Source: Rahnella aceris
GTDB taxonomy: Bacteria > Pseudomonadota > Gammaproteobacteria > Enterobacterales > Enterobacteriaceae
DNA length: 64,000 bases
Assembly: GCF_011684115.1 (NCBI RefSeq)
Contig: NZ_JAADJV010000003.1
Coordinates: forward strand, 495,711-559,710
Direction of reading: 5' to 3'
Part shown: one piece after another, positions 1 to 8,380 of the stretch
How positions within the stretch are numbered: the stretch's first letter is position 1
How the letters are laid out: each line of letters opens with the position of its first letter
Position numbers and translations under genes: made by a program
The notes under the pieces: model-generated
Database searches by the model: none
Told to the model about the DNA's origin: nothing
The model's input: only the letters and a program-made list of their open reading frames with translations

Positions 1-545
1 TGCCAAAAGGCACGCCTGCGTGGGGCACCGGCTGGAAAGAAGGCATGGAAGAATGGTACGGCCATTCGATGAAAATCAGCATCACCACCACCTGCCAGTC
101 TTACCGCGATATTTATCTGGATCTGGATCCGAATTACAAAGATGAATATGGCTATCCGCTGCTGCGTATGACCTTCGACTGGAAACAGAACGAACTCAAA
201 TTGCAGCAATATCTGAAAGGCATCGTGGGCAATATCACCAAAGAGCTGAACCCGGACAGTTACAGCGAAAGCTTCCTGCCGATGGACGCGCACTTTGACC
301 TGACCAAATACGTCTCTACCCACAACGTGGGCGGCGCGGTGATGGGCGATAACCCGAAAACCTCGGCGCTGAACAAGTTCCTGCAAAGCTGGGATGTGCA
401 TAACGTATTTGTGCCGGGCGGTAACGCTTTCCCGCAAAACTTCCAGGCTAACCCGACGGATACCATTGGTGCGATCACCCTGATGGCGGCGCAGGCGATT
501 AAAGATCAGTACCTGAAAAACCCTGGTCCACTGGTTCAGGCATAA
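1..545 (+). CDS. Gluconate/2-ketogluconate dehydrogenase flavoprotein subunit (GMC family), 3' end only
   Basis: The reading frame is open from the window edge (first full codon at base 3), so this is the C-terminal part of a longer gene. The visible ~180 residues match the C-terminal domain of GMC-type FAD dehydrogenases: the THNVGG segment supplies the active-site His, and the NPTDTIGA segment the conserved Asn-containing FAD-binding end. The stop is followed directly by a tri-haem cytochrome c gene, the usual order for membrane-bound periplasmic gluconate 2-dehydrogenase or 2-ketogluconate dehydrogenase, where FAD oxidises the sugar acid and the cytochrome passes electrons to ubiquinone. 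Which sugar acid is used cannot be decided from this fragment. Confidence 0.85.
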   Translation, partial: PKGTPAWGTGWKEGMEEWYGHSMKISITTTCQSYRDIYLDLDPNYKDEYGYPLLRMTFDWKQNELKLQQYLKGIVGNITKELNPDSYSESFLPMDAHFDLTKYVSTHNVGGAVMGDNPKTSALNKFLQSWDVHNVFVPGGNAFPQNFQANPTDTIGAITLMAAQAIKDQYLKNPGPLVQA

Positions 546-560
546 GCGGAGATGAACAGG

Positions 561-1832
561 ATGAAACTCAAAAGTTTATTTATCGCTAACGCCTTGCTGC
601 TGGGTGCGGGTTTTATGGCGAATGCGCAGGCGGATACCAATACACAACCCGACAACGCAGCGCTGATCAAACAGGGCGAATATGTGGCGCGTCTGGGCGA
701 CTGCGGCGCCTGTCATACGGTGGCGGGGAAACCGGCGTTTTCAGGCGGGCTGGCGATCAACTCCAATCTGGGCACCATTTATTCCACCAACATTACACCG
801 GATAAAGACCACGGTATTGGCGGTTATAGCGAAGCACAATTCTCGGATGCAGTGCGCAAAGGCGTTCTGCCGGACGGCACCCGTTTGTATCCGGCAATGC
901 CTTATCCGGATTACGCCAAAATCAACGATCAGGACATGCACGCGCTCTACGTTTACTTTATGCAGGGCGTAAAACCGAGCGCAGAACAACCGCCTGAAAC
1001 CGATCTGAGTTTCCCGTTCAGCCAGCGCTGGGGCATGCGTTTCTGGAACTGGGCGTTCGCGTCTGACAAACCTTTCCAGCCAATCGGTGGCGCTTCTGAG
1101 CAGGTAAACCGGGGTGCGTATCTGGTGGAAAGTCTCGGGCACTGCGGCAGTTGCCATACCCCACGAGGTTTCGGCATGAATGAAAAGGCGCTGGACAGCA
1201 GCGACTCTGATTTCCTGGCGGGCGGTAGCCTGAATAACTGGGACGTCCCTTCCCTGCGCGGCGTGGCGCACTGGAACGAGCAGGAAATTGCCGATTATCT
1301 GGGCAAAGGGCGTAATGACAAAGCAGCAGTTGGCGGCGAAATGACGTCTGTGGTGGAAAACAGTACCGCACACATGACCGATGACGACCTCAAAGCCATC
1401 GCGGCCTACATCAAGTTCCTGGGCGGTAACCCGCCGGTTCCGGCAGAGGACACGCAAAAAGCCAGCGCGACCGAAGCCAGACTGACGGCGGCGAAAAACC
1501 TCAGCGAAGGCGAGCGTTTGTATCTGGATAACTGCGGCGCCTGTCACTTTGTCACCGGCAAAGGCGCACCGGGCGTTTTCCCGCAACTGGATCAGGCAAC
1601 GATTGTGAACGCGAAAGATCCGACCGGGCTGATCCACACCATTCTGGCGGGCGCGCAGCAACCGTCAACGGCACGGGCGCCGTCAACGCTTGTGATGCCG
1701 GGCTTTGCCAGCCGTCTGACGGACGAAGAAGCGGCGCAATTGTCGACCTTTATCCGTCAAGGTTGGGGCAACAACGCACCGGCAGTGACGGCGAAAGACG
1801 TCAGCGAAGTCAGAAAAACCCTGACGAAGTAA
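561..1832 (+). CDS. Tri-haem cytochrome c subunit of gluconate/sugar-acid dehydrogenase
   Basis: Membrane-anchored periplasmic electron-transfer subunit that takes electrons from the flavoprotein subunit encoded just upstream. Three CxxCH haem-binding motifs are visible (CGACH, CGSCH, CGACH), spaced as in the three-domain cytochrome c subunits of gluconate and alcohol dehydrogenases. The N-terminus is a signal peptide (Lys-Leu-Lys, hydrophobic core, MANAQA cleavage region). I prefer the ATG at 561, because GGAG lies 9 bases upstream; the ATG at 552 directly abuts that Shine-Dalgarno. The gap to the flavoprotein stop is only 15 bases, so the two are co-transcribed. A terminator follows. Confidence 0.9.
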   Translation: MKLKSLFIANALLLGAGFMANAQADTNTQPDNAALIKQGEYVARLGDCGACHTVAGKPAFSGGLAINSNLGTIYSTNITPDKDHGIGGYSEAQFSDAVRKGVLPDGTRLYPAMPYPDYAKINDQDMHALYVYFMQGVKPSAEQPPETDLSFPFSQRWGMRFWNWAFASDKPFQPIGGASEQVNRGAYLVESLGHCGSCHTPRGFGMNEKALDSSDSDFLAGGSLNNWDVPSLRGVAHWNEQEIADYLGKGRNDKAAVGGEMTSVVENSTAHMTDDDLKAIAAYIKFLGGNPPVPAEDTQKASATEARLTAAKNLSEGERLYLDNCGACHFVTGKGAPGVFPQLDQATIVNAKDPTGLIHTILAGAQQPSTARAPSTLVMPGFASRLTDEEAAQLSTFIRQGWGNNAPAVTAKDVSEVRKTLTK

Positions 1833-1848
1833 TCACTTTTGCAGGCTC

Positions 1849-1881
1849 AAACGGCTTTCCTCACGGAAGGCCGTTTTTTTA
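1849..1881 (+). terminator. Rho-independent terminator after the dehydrogenase operon
   Basis: Stem AACGGCTTTCC / GGAAGGCCGTT (one G-U pair), 4-base loop TCAC, then a run of T. Confidence 0.85.
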
Positions 1882-1888
1882 TAGGCGA

Positions 1889-2278
1889 TCAGGCAGCGGG
1901 CGTTTCATGCAAATGACGCCACAGAATTTTCCCTTCTGCATCCACCACAAATAACACCGTCGAATAACGCAGTGTTTCCGGCTGGCCGGGCAACTGCTGG
2001 CGTTCCTGATACGCGACTACCGCGCCTTTTTCACTTTCAGCAATCACCACCGGCTTTTCGACCTCAATCTTCAGCCCGCTTTTCGCGCCCCGCTGCGCCC
2101 TGAAAAAAGCACACAATGCCGGATGATCCAGCCGGTGGCCGGTGATCGTTACCATCGAATAGGCCGGACTAAACCGCGCCAGCAGTTCATCACAAACCTG
2201 CCCAGGTGCAGCGGAGTCTGAAAACCAGCGCTGAATTAACCCATGCGCATCAAACACTTCTTTCACAAAACGATTCAT
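1889..2278 (-). CDS. SnoaL/NTF2-like (DUF4440-type) protein
   Basis: 129-residue protein with the length and pattern of an NTF2/SnoaL-fold domain: N-terminal helix, a DELLARFSPAYSMVTITG segment, and an alternating-strand C-terminal half ending LFVVDAEGKILWRHLHE. The function is not evident; such small cone-shaped domains bind small ligands or act as isomerases. The start at 2278 overlaps the stop of the upstream MFS gene by 4 bases (ATGA), so the two are translationally coupled. The longer open frame to 2494 lies inside the MFS gene and was discarded. Confidence 0.7.
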   Translation of the reverse strand: MNRFVKEVFDAHGLIQRWFSDSAAPGQVCDELLARFSPAYSMVTITGHRLDHPALCAFFRAQRGAKSGLKIEVEKPVVIAESEKGAVVAYQERQQLPGQPETLRYSTVLFVVDAEGKILWRHLHETPAA

Positions 2279-3663
2279 AACTTTTCCTGTTGGTGTTCCT
2301 GTAGAAGCCGTTCCTGAATAATGGCGTGCCCCGGTAACCGCAGACACAACATGATGGGAATAATGACGCTGGACGCCGCAACGGTGAAACTCAGCGGATA
2401 GGCGAATGCCGGAACAGAAAGCTGCCAGGCACTCAGCATCACGCTGACCAGCGTCACGCCAAGACAAAAACTCAGCTGGCGGTTGATGTTCCACAGGGCG
2501 CTGGCGTCAGCCAGTTGTTCAGTACGGATATGTAAAAACGCAGCGCTTTGCGCCGTACTGCTGCACAGACTGCTGCCCGCCCCCATTAACGTAAACGCCG
2601 CGATTGCCAGCCACGGCGCTGCGGGAAACACACTGAGCAGCGCCAGCAAACCAATACCCGCACCCTGAATCAGACAGCCCGGAATAAATAACGCCCGCGG
2701 CCCGAGCCGGTTAAACATTTTGCCGGTAAAACTGATGGCAGCAAATGACGCCAGCGACCACGGCAACATCAGCCCGCCCGACTGCGCCGCCGAGAAGTGG
2801 TGTTCATTCTGCAGATACAGCATGGCAATCAGGCTGACGCCGGTAAACACACCGGGAATACACTGATAAATCAGCATGCCGGTGCGCAATAACGGATCTT
2901 TTATCAGCGTCAGATCCAGCAGCGGCTCAGGGTGTTTTCGCGATCCCCGTACAAACATCGTCATCAGCCCTGCACCGGCCACGAATAATGCGCTGCCGCT
3001 CAGCCATTCATTGTTTTCGCCCAGAGATGTCAGCCCCCATAGCACCAGCGCCAGCCCGCCATTCAGCAGCGCAAATCCTTTCAGATCGAACCTCCCTGCC
3101 GGTTCACGCGGCGTTTGCGGCAGCCAGCACAGTGCCAGAACCCAGGCCAGCGACGACAGCGGCAGGCTGGCAATAAACACCCAGCGCCAGCTAAAACTGT
3201 CCACGATAATGCCGCCGAGAGCCGGAGACAGCGCCGGTGCCAGCAGCCCGACCAGCATGATCACCGCAGACAGCCGGGCGCGTTCATGGCTGCGGTACAG
3301 TGCATAAGTCAGCGTCTGCCCGAGCGGGATCAGCAATCCGCCGCCAAGCCCCTGCAAAACCCGCCAGCCAATCAGCGTGGTCAGGCTTGCCGCGCCCGCT
3401 GCAGCGAGTGAGGCAAGCATAAAAATCGTCAGCGAGAGGATAAACACCCGCCGCGCACCGAAACGCCCCGCCAGCCAGCGGCTGAGCGGAATAACCAGTG
3501 TCAGCCCCAGAATATATCCGGTACTGACCCACGCCAGCGCGCTGACCGGTGCCTGAAATTCCCGTGCAATGCCGGGATACGCCACATTGGCGATAAACAT
3601 GTTGATCAGATCAACGAAAAAACCGAGCAAATACACTGCGGCAACCCGCGCCCTGTGACTCAT
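2275..3663 (-). CDS. MFS multidrug efflux transporter (DHA2/EmrB-QacA type)
   Basis: 462-residue inner-membrane proton-driven drug exporter. It has about 13-14 hydrophobic segments, the DHA signature RWLAGRFGARRVF in loop 2-3 and a GWRVLQGLGGGLLIPLGQT motif C-like segment. The start at 3663 (MSHRARVAAVYLL) places the first membrane helix correctly; the open frame to 3774 would add a hydrophilic tail running into the divergent promoter. It is divergent from a LysR regulator with a perfect palindrome between them, so the LysR protein probably controls it. The substrate is unknown. Confidence 0.85.
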   Translation of the reverse strand: MSHRARVAAVYLLGFFVDLINMFIANVAYPGIAREFQAPVSALAWVSTGYILGLTLVIPLSRWLAGRFGARRVFILSLTIFMLASLAAAGAASLTTLIGWRVLQGLGGGLLIPLGQTLTYALYRSHERARLSAVIMLVGLLAPALSPALGGIIVDSFSWRWVFIASLPLSSLAWVLALCWLPQTPREPAGRFDLKGFALLNGGLALVLWGLTSLGENNEWLSGSALFVAGAGLMTMFVRGSRKHPEPLLDLTLIKDPLLRTGMLIYQCIPGVFTGVSLIAMLYLQNEHHFSAAQSGGLMLPWSLASFAAISFTGKMFNRLGPRALFIPGCLIQGAGIGLLALLSVFPAAPWLAIAAFTLMGAGSSLCSSTAQSAAFLHIRTEQLADASALWNINRQLSFCLGVTLVSVMLSAWQLSVPAFAYPLSFTVAASSVIIPIMLCLRLPGHAIIQERLLQEHQQEKL

Positions 3664-3742
3664 TCTTACGTATCCACAATGGGTAAAGGCGGGCAATGTA
3701 ACGGAGAAGTTCTTACGGATAAACGGACGCGGTGCAGTTACA

Positions 3743-3763
3743 CTGTCAAAATTATTTTGACAG
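3743..3763. promoter_or_regulatory. Palindromic operator between MFS and LysR genes
   Basis: Perfect inverted repeat: arm CTGTCAAAA, 3-base spacer TTA, arm TTTTGACAG. It ends 14 bases before the LysR start codon and lies about 80 bases upstream of the MFS start, so it suits an autoregulatory and divergent control site. Binding by the adjacent LysR protein is inferred. Confidence 0.6.
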
Positions 3764-3777
3764 TAAGGACACACAGA

Positions 3778-4692
3778 ATGCTGAATTTACAGCGGCTGGA
3801 GATTTTCGTCGCGGTGGTTAACGCAGGCAGTTTTACCGGCGGAGCAGTCTCCCTCGGGCTGACCAAAGCGGTAGTGAGTTTTAATGTGAAGCAACTGGAA
3901 AGTGAAACTGGCGTCGCACTGCTGACCCGAAGTACCCGGCGGCTGGCACTGACGGAATCAGGCGAACGCTTTTATCAACGCTGTCAGGATTTATTGCAGG
4001 AAGCCGAAGCGGTGCTCGACGACGTGCGTCGTGATCACGGTGGCCTGAGCGGTCAGTTGCGGATCACCAGTACACCGGAATACGGCGCGCGCGTGGTGGT
4101 TCCGGCGCTGGCGGCGTTTTCTGCACTGCATCCGCAACTGCGCATTCAGCACGTCGCCTCTTCACATCACGACGACCTGATCGCCGGACGTTTTGATCTG
4201 GCGATCCGTCTCGGCCAGTTGACTGATTCTAGTCATCACGCCGCCGCACTCGGGCGTTTCGGTATACTGCCGGTGGCATCTCCGGCCTTTTTGCGCGAAC
4301 ACGGAAACATCACTACGCCGGACCAGTTGGCCGCAAGCCGGTGGATCGCTCACAGCCGTCTGCCGTTACCTATGAGCTGGCCGGTCACTGATGCTCAGGG
4401 AAAGCAAAACCCGTTTCGCGTGACGATGCCGCCCGCCATTGTGGCCGACAGCGCCTCGGCGTTGTTAGCCTTTGCGCTGGCAGGTGCAGGCGTCGTGCTG
4501 TTGCCGGACTGGCTGGTGCAGCCGGAAATCGACGCACAGCGTTTATGCCATGTGCTGCCCGGTCACCGTTTTCCGCCACAGGGCATTTTCGCGCTGTATC
4601 CTAACACCCGTCACGTGCCTGAAAAGGTGCGAAGCTTTATTGATTTTCTGCAAAGCCGGCTGGCGGAGTTCCCCGCCCAAGCTAAGATTTAA
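3778..4692 (+). CDS. LysR-family transcriptional regulator
   Basis: 304-residue LTTR of standard length. The N-terminal winged HTH is visible (residues ~1-60: LQRLEIFVAVVNAGSFTGGA, then LGLTKAVVSFNVKQLE and the TRSTRRLALTESG wing), followed by a substrate-binding domain starting near GQLRITSTPEYG. It belongs to the CrgA/DsdC-like group that often controls neighbouring efflux or oxidoreductase genes. The ATG at 3778 has AAGGA upstream; the frame open from 3655 runs over the divergent promoter and was rejected. Confidence 0.9.
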   Translation: MLNLQRLEIFVAVVNAGSFTGGAVSLGLTKAVVSFNVKQLESETGVALLTRSTRRLALTESGERFYQRCQDLLQEAEAVLDDVRRDHGGLSGQLRITSTPEYGARVVVPALAAFSALHPQLRIQHVASSHHDDLIAGRFDLAIRLGQLTDSSHHAAALGRFGILPVASPAFLREHGNITTPDQLAASRWIAHSRLPLPMSWPVTDAQGKQNPFRVTMPPAIVADSASALLAFALAGAGVVLLPDWLVQPEIDAQRLCHVLPGHRFPPQGIFALYPNTRHVPEKVRSFIDFLQSRLAEFPAQAKI

Positions 4693-4719
4693 CTCAGCTC
4701 ACGGGAGGAAACATTCATT

Positions 4720-5262
4720 ATGATCATCGAGACATCACGGTTGCTGCTCCGGCCTGTTACGGCTGAGGATATTCCCACGTTTTTTGCTATTTACGGCGAT
4801 CCGCAAACCAATCTTTTTAACCCGCGCGGGCCATTGCCGGACATCGCGGCAGCACAGGAAAAACTGAACAGCTGGCTGAGGGAATGGCCGGATAATGGTT
4901 ACGGGCACTGGGCCATTGCGCACAATCATCAACCGGATCAGATTATCGGTTTCGGCGGGCTGGGTATCCGTGAAGGCTACGAAAATCACCGTGTGTTTCT
5001 CGGCTATCGCTTTGCGACAACAGCGTGGGGAAAAGGGCTGGCAACGGAGTTTGCCAGCACAGCGCTCAGCACCGGTTTTGAGAAACTGGGCATACTGCGG
5101 ATTTCGGCTACCGTACGTGAAAATCATCTGGCTTCACAGCGCGTTCTGGAAAAAATCGGCATGCAGAAAGTGGGTTTTGAGGGCGATCCGCTCCATGGCA
5201 CGGGCAGTTACCTTTACCGGCAGACCAACCCGCGCACAGTCAGCGGCCCATCGTTCAGCTGA
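4720..5262 (+). CDS. GNAT family N-acetyltransferase (RimJ/RimL type)
   Basis: 180-residue acetyl-CoA-dependent N-acetyltransferase. Family features are ETSRLLLRPVTAEDI at the N-terminus, the acetyl-CoA segment YRFATTAWGKGLATEFAS (residues ~90-107) and the C-terminal ENHLASQRVLEKIGMQKVG motif. The acceptor is unknown; relatives modify ribosomal protein N-termini or small amines. A strong ribosome site GGGAGGAAA lies 9 bases before the ATG. It starts 27 bases after the LysR gene and may be co-transcribed. Confidence 0.88.
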   Translation: MIIETSRLLLRPVTAEDIPTFFAIYGDPQTNLFNPRGPLPDIAAAQEKLNSWLREWPDNGYGHWAIAHNHQPDQIIGFGGLGIREGYENHRVFLGYRFATTAWGKGLATEFASTALSTGFEKLGILRISATVRENHLASQRVLEKIGMQKVGFEGDPLHGTGSYLYRQTNPRTVSGPSFS

Positions 5263-5291
5263 CATAAAACCACCTTGGGCGATCGTCCCCC

Positions 5292-5340
5292 GCCTGAGAT
5301 CGGAAAATTCTGAGTCTCAGGCATTGCTAGCTTTTTTTTT
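5292..5340 (+). terminator. Probable terminator after the GNAT gene
   Basis: Arms GCCTGAGA (5292-5299) and TCTCAGGC (5315-5322) form an 8-bp stem with a 15-base loop; a run of T follows from 5332. The T run is 9 bases from the stem, so efficiency is uncertain. Confidence 0.5.
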
Positions 5341-5433
5341 CTAAAAATACCTGTACAACTTTCTATATCTTGTATAACTTTATAGTCACACAGGCAATCA
5401 TTACTCACACATCTATTAACATAAGGGTTAATT

Positions 5434-5673
5434 ATGCGTCAGAACAGACACAACGGAATGGCCCCGGACACGTCTCATTCCTTATACAGTCAGGTCTTTT
5501 CTGAAGAGGAAACAATGGGGCGCGTTGTTGTTGAAATTCTTGAGGCAGGAAAGAACCTCAATCGCAAAGCTTTATGTTCAAAACTTTTAAATCGTGTTGA
5601 AGCGGCTGGAAGTGAAGAAGAGGAAAAGCATTATATGAAGCTTATCCGTCTGGTACTTGAACGAGATTCATGA
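5434..5673 (+). CDS. YmgB/AriR-family biofilm and acid-resistance regulator, copy 1
   Basis: 79-residue all-helical protein of the YmgB (AriR) family, small two-component connector/biofilm regulators of enterobacteria. Family pattern: VFSEEETMGRVVVEILEAGKNLNRKALCSKLLNRVEAAGS..., with hydrophobic heptads in two helices separated by a short polar turn. This is the first of four related genes in tandem facing a BluF homologue, matching the E. coli bluF-ymgA-ymgB-ymgC neighbourhood. Exact orthology to ymgA, B or C cannot be assigned. Confidence 0.75.
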   Translation: MRQNRHNGMAPDTSHSLYSQVFSEEETMGRVVVEILEAGKNLNRKALCSKLLNRVEAAGSEEEEKHYMKLIRLVLERDS

Positions 5674-5856
5674 TCCACCCTGATTAAGATCATAGTGCAA
5701 AGATTGGCTTCATAGCATTTCAGTTCGACATATTATGCGGGCTTGATTAATTCACAGCCTACCAAATTTTATGCCCTCAGGCGTAAAGTACTAACTCTGA
5801 ACCTGAAGCTAATCTGCCCAAGAACTTTGGCCGGCATATATTCAGAGGCTGCTAAT

Positions 5857-6150
5857 ATGTACAGAAGTAATGAAGAAAGACTGACTGATAAGCTGATAGG
5901 TGAGGCCGTAATTTCCTTGCTTAAATCGAAGAACCCGATATCGACTGACAGACTCATCGCACAATTACAGTTTATGGCTGCAAGTGCTGACAACATAAAT
6001 CGGAAAAGTGCCTGCGAGCGGATTATTAATGAGATCCGCCATGATCTGGCTGATAAACGTGCGCGAATTACCTACGAAGTGCGGGATGTCGATAATGTAC
6101 GACACTTTTTCAATGCTGAAGGGCCGTCCGATGACAAGAAAAGACATTGA
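5857..6150 (+). CDS. YmgB/AriR-family protein, copy 2
   Basis: 97-residue relative of the preceding gene: NEERLTDKLIGEAVISLLKSKNPISTDRLIAQLQFMAAS core followed by a longer charged tail (ITYEVRDVDNVRHFFNAEG). I chose ATG 5857 because the protein then begins at the family domain; the upstream frame to 5743 has no family match. The tail is longer than in E. coli YmgB (88 residues), so the copies have diverged in their C-termini. Probable role: regulator of biofilm matrix and stress response downstream of blue light. Confidence 0.65.
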   Translation: MYRSNEERLTDKLIGEAVISLLKSKNPISTDRLIAQLQFMAASADNINRKSACERIINEIRHDLADKRARITYEVRDVDNVRHFFNAEGPSDDKKRH

Positions 6151-6187
6151 TTCATCAAAGAATCATTCGCTAAATCAGGGCGATGCG

Positions 6188-6466
6188 ATGAATTCAAACC
6201 CATCCCAGACGATGACAGATTCTGTTTATCACTCAGATGTTTATAACTATTTCAACAATGCGGGCGAACTGTTTTTGAGTGAAACCGAAGTGTTGGGTGC
6301 CGCTATTCGCGTCATTCTGGCCGAACAAGGCAAAGTGACAAATAAAGCCATTATATTGCACCTGATTACACAGCTTGAATGCACATCCGATGTGGTGCAG
6401 TTGGATATTCTGCGTAGTGCACTGGAAATGGTTGTGGGTATGACACCCGAAAATTCCGGCGTCTGA
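6188..6466 (+). CDS. YmgB/AriR-family protein, copy 3
   Basis: 92 residues from ATG 6188 (an ATG at 6131, overlapping the previous gene, is also possible). Core: NNAGELFLSETEVLGAAIRVI followed by GKVTNKAIILHLITQLEC, the same two-helix pattern as its neighbours. The C-terminal helix ends in ALEMVVGMTP, close to the ALEYVVYRTP ending of copy 4, so copies 3 and 4 are the closest pair. Confidence 0.7.
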   Translation: MNSNPSQTMTDSVYHSDVYNYFNNAGELFLSETEVLGAAIRVILAEQGKVTNKAIILHLITQLECTSDVVQLDILRSALEMVVGMTPENSGV

Positions 6467-6565
6467 TCCCGGCTGATTAGATTTATTATATTTAATAATT
6501 TCACGTTCATTTTTGAAAACCGAACGTGACTTCACTCATAAACAGCAAGTGCGGAGGGTATCAAA

Positions 6566-6823
6566 ATGCAAGATGTGTCTTATACTCATGTCAAATTAGC
6601 TGATTATATTCTGACAGAAGACCCGGAACTTCTGGTCGGAAATGAAACTGTCATCCGTATTTATAATAATTTAAAAAATCGGAAAGAACGGGTAACCCAT
6701 AAAGATATTATTCTTTACCTGATTCAAAAAATTGAGCAGGAAAGTGATTCGGGTAAACAGGATGTATACTTAGAGGCACTTGAATACGTCGTATACCGCA
6801 CTCCTGATGATGATGTCGTATAA
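6566..6823 (+). CDS. YmgB/AriR-family protein, copy 4
   Basis: 85-residue family member with a clear ribosome site (GCGGAGG) upstream of its ATG. Core: DPELLVGNETVIRIYNNLKNRKERVTHKDIILYLIQKIE, ending ALEYVVYRTPDDD. It is the last gene before the bidirectional hairpin that separates the array from bluF. In E. coli these proteins act through the Rcs phosphorelay to change colanic acid and curli production; that role is assumed here from family membership. Confidence 0.75.
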   Translation: MQDVSYTHVKLADYILTEDPELLVGNETVIRIYNNLKNRKERVTHKDIILYLIQKIEQESDSGKQDVYLEALEYVVYRTPDDDVV

Positions 6824-6853
6824 TATATCACCTGCGTAGCGTTAAGACTTTGC

Positions 6854-6894
6854 GAATCAGCCGGATAAATATTTTATATTTGTCCGGCTGATTC
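6854..6894. terminator. Bidirectional terminator between the ymgB-like array and bluF
   Basis: 18-bp stem with a 5-base loop: arm GAATCAGCCGGATAAATA and arm TATTTGTCCGGCTGATTC pair with a single G-T wobble. It is placed exactly between convergent genes. Confidence 0.75.
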
Positions 6895-6933
6895 ATTTAA
6901 TCTTACTGAAATCTTTTATCGGACTTTTGATAT

Positions 6934-8175
6934 TTAAAGATTTCGGTTTGTTAACAGATATTCCTGCTTAACTTCCGGCCACGCGACAACCGGTGCTCCA
7001 TTTAGCCTTGGTGAAGCAAACAGCGAGCCCTGGAAATTACACACCCCTGCCGCATCGAGCCACATCCATTCTTCTGCTTTTTCAACACCCGTCGCGATAA
7101 CCGATATTTCCAAAGAAGAGCAAAACCTGATAATGGCCTGAACAATGGCCTGTTTGGGTCCGCTGGTATGAATGTCACAAATCATATTGCGGTCAATCAT
7201 AATCTTTTCCGGCTGGCATTGAGTCAGCAACAACAATCCCGCTGATCCTGCGCCGAAATCATCAATCGCCAGTCGCATTCCTGAGGCTTTAAGCTGTTGC
7301 AACGCTGTAACGAAATTATCTTCGCGTGTCACGACGCCGTTCTCGGTGATTGCCACGACAATCTGCTCCGGAACCAGACCATGAGCAGTAATCTCATGAA
7401 CTAAAAATCCGATAGCATCAGGTACCCGGACTAACGTCATAGGCAAAAGTTTGATTGTCAGCGTTTTGTCGCTGATCCCCATCTTCTGTGCCAGTGCAAA
7501 AGCCAGCTTTTTGGTTTTCAGGTCAGCTTCATAAATGGTTGTTCTGGAAAGCGCAGAAAAGTACTCCATCGGAGAACCGTCACCTGGACCGCACAGACGG
7601 GCTTCGTAAGAGGTAATCTCGCGACTCAGTGGATCAACAATGGGCTGATACGTAAAGCTGTAATCCTTCATCTCGGGAAAGATAAATCCTGCTTCAGGTT
7701 TCAGTGACTCATCGGCGATAAAAGACCAGGAATCCGCCGGAAGAATTTCGAGATAATTTTCCTTTTCACGAGCCTGTACAAAGGTGCACAAAAATTGAAG
7801 CGCGCGGTCTTCATAGGTCAGCCGGTATTTGGACGTCCCCTTATCCAGCACGGCCTGAAGGACAACATCCTCGTGATGGTGCCTGAGGTCAAAAAGTTCC
7901 ATCCCCACATTACCGAAGCGGCGCGACGGCGCGTAATCACGCATGAGAACAACGACATTATTGTGCCGCTGATCGCTGCAAATCGTATTATAAATAGCAT
8001 CGACGGCCTCTTCCGGCCCTTCCAGCAACTGGAAAAAGTGCATTCCGTCAAAAAGCAGAATACCGGTAATACTGTTGCGTTCATTCCCGATGTTGGCTCG
8101 CGACACCATCTCTTCCAGAGAAGCAGGCAGGACAGAGTCACTGATGTGGCTGCGGTAGACGAGGGTTAAAAGCAT
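6934..8175 (-). CDS. bluF: BLUF-EAL blue-light photoreceptor (BluF/YcgF homologue)
   Basis: 413-residue cytoplasmic protein. Residues 1-95 are a BLUF domain: the flavin-contacting Tyr in LVYRS, Asn in ANIGNERNS and Gln in FFQLLEG are all present. Residues ~150-405 are an EAL domain, but the catalytic signature is EARL and several metal ligands look lost, while AIDDFGAGSAGLLLL is kept. This matches E. coli BluF, whose EAL domain does not hydrolyse c-di-GMP but binds and removes the repressor BluR. The four YmgB-like genes opposite are the expected targets. No MerR-like bluR gene is in the window. Confidence 0.88.
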   Translation of the reverse strand: MLLTLVYRSHISDSVLPASLEEMVSRANIGNERNSITGILLFDGMHFFQLLEGPEEAVDAIYNTICSDQRHNNVVVLMRDYAPSRRFGNVGMELFDLRHHHEDVVLQAVLDKGTSKYRLTYEDRALQFLCTFVQAREKENYLEILPADSWSFIADESLKPEAGFIFPEMKDYSFTYQPIVDPLSREITSYEARLCGPGDGSPMEYFSALSRTTIYEADLKTKKLAFALAQKMGISDKTLTIKLLPMTLVRVPDAIGFLVHEITAHGLVPEQIVVAITENGVVTREDNFVTALQQLKASGMRLAIDDFGAGSAGLLLLTQCQPEKIMIDRNMICDIHTSGPKQAIVQAIIRFCSSLEISVIATGVEKAEEWMWLDAAGVCNFQGSLFASPRLNGAPVVAWPEVKQEYLLTNRNL

Positions 8176-8380
8176 TAAGAAATTCCAGGGCAGGCTTCAG
8201 TTATGAACCCCACGATAACAGAAATTTTATTTACGGAAAAATCTCAATTGATTATCTTCGCTAACATATTGTGGTGAAAAAATGCCGTGATGCTCAGGCC
8301 TGTGACCATTAAGAGTAATGGCGCGGTTGCCATTTTGGAGGATAATCGCTGACATTCTATTCATTTACAGGAAACAGGGC

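Noticed and set aside
741..1661. 306-codon open frame on the minus strand
   Set aside because: Lies fully antisense to the cytochrome c gene, has no family pattern, and mirrors the codon bias of the sense gene.
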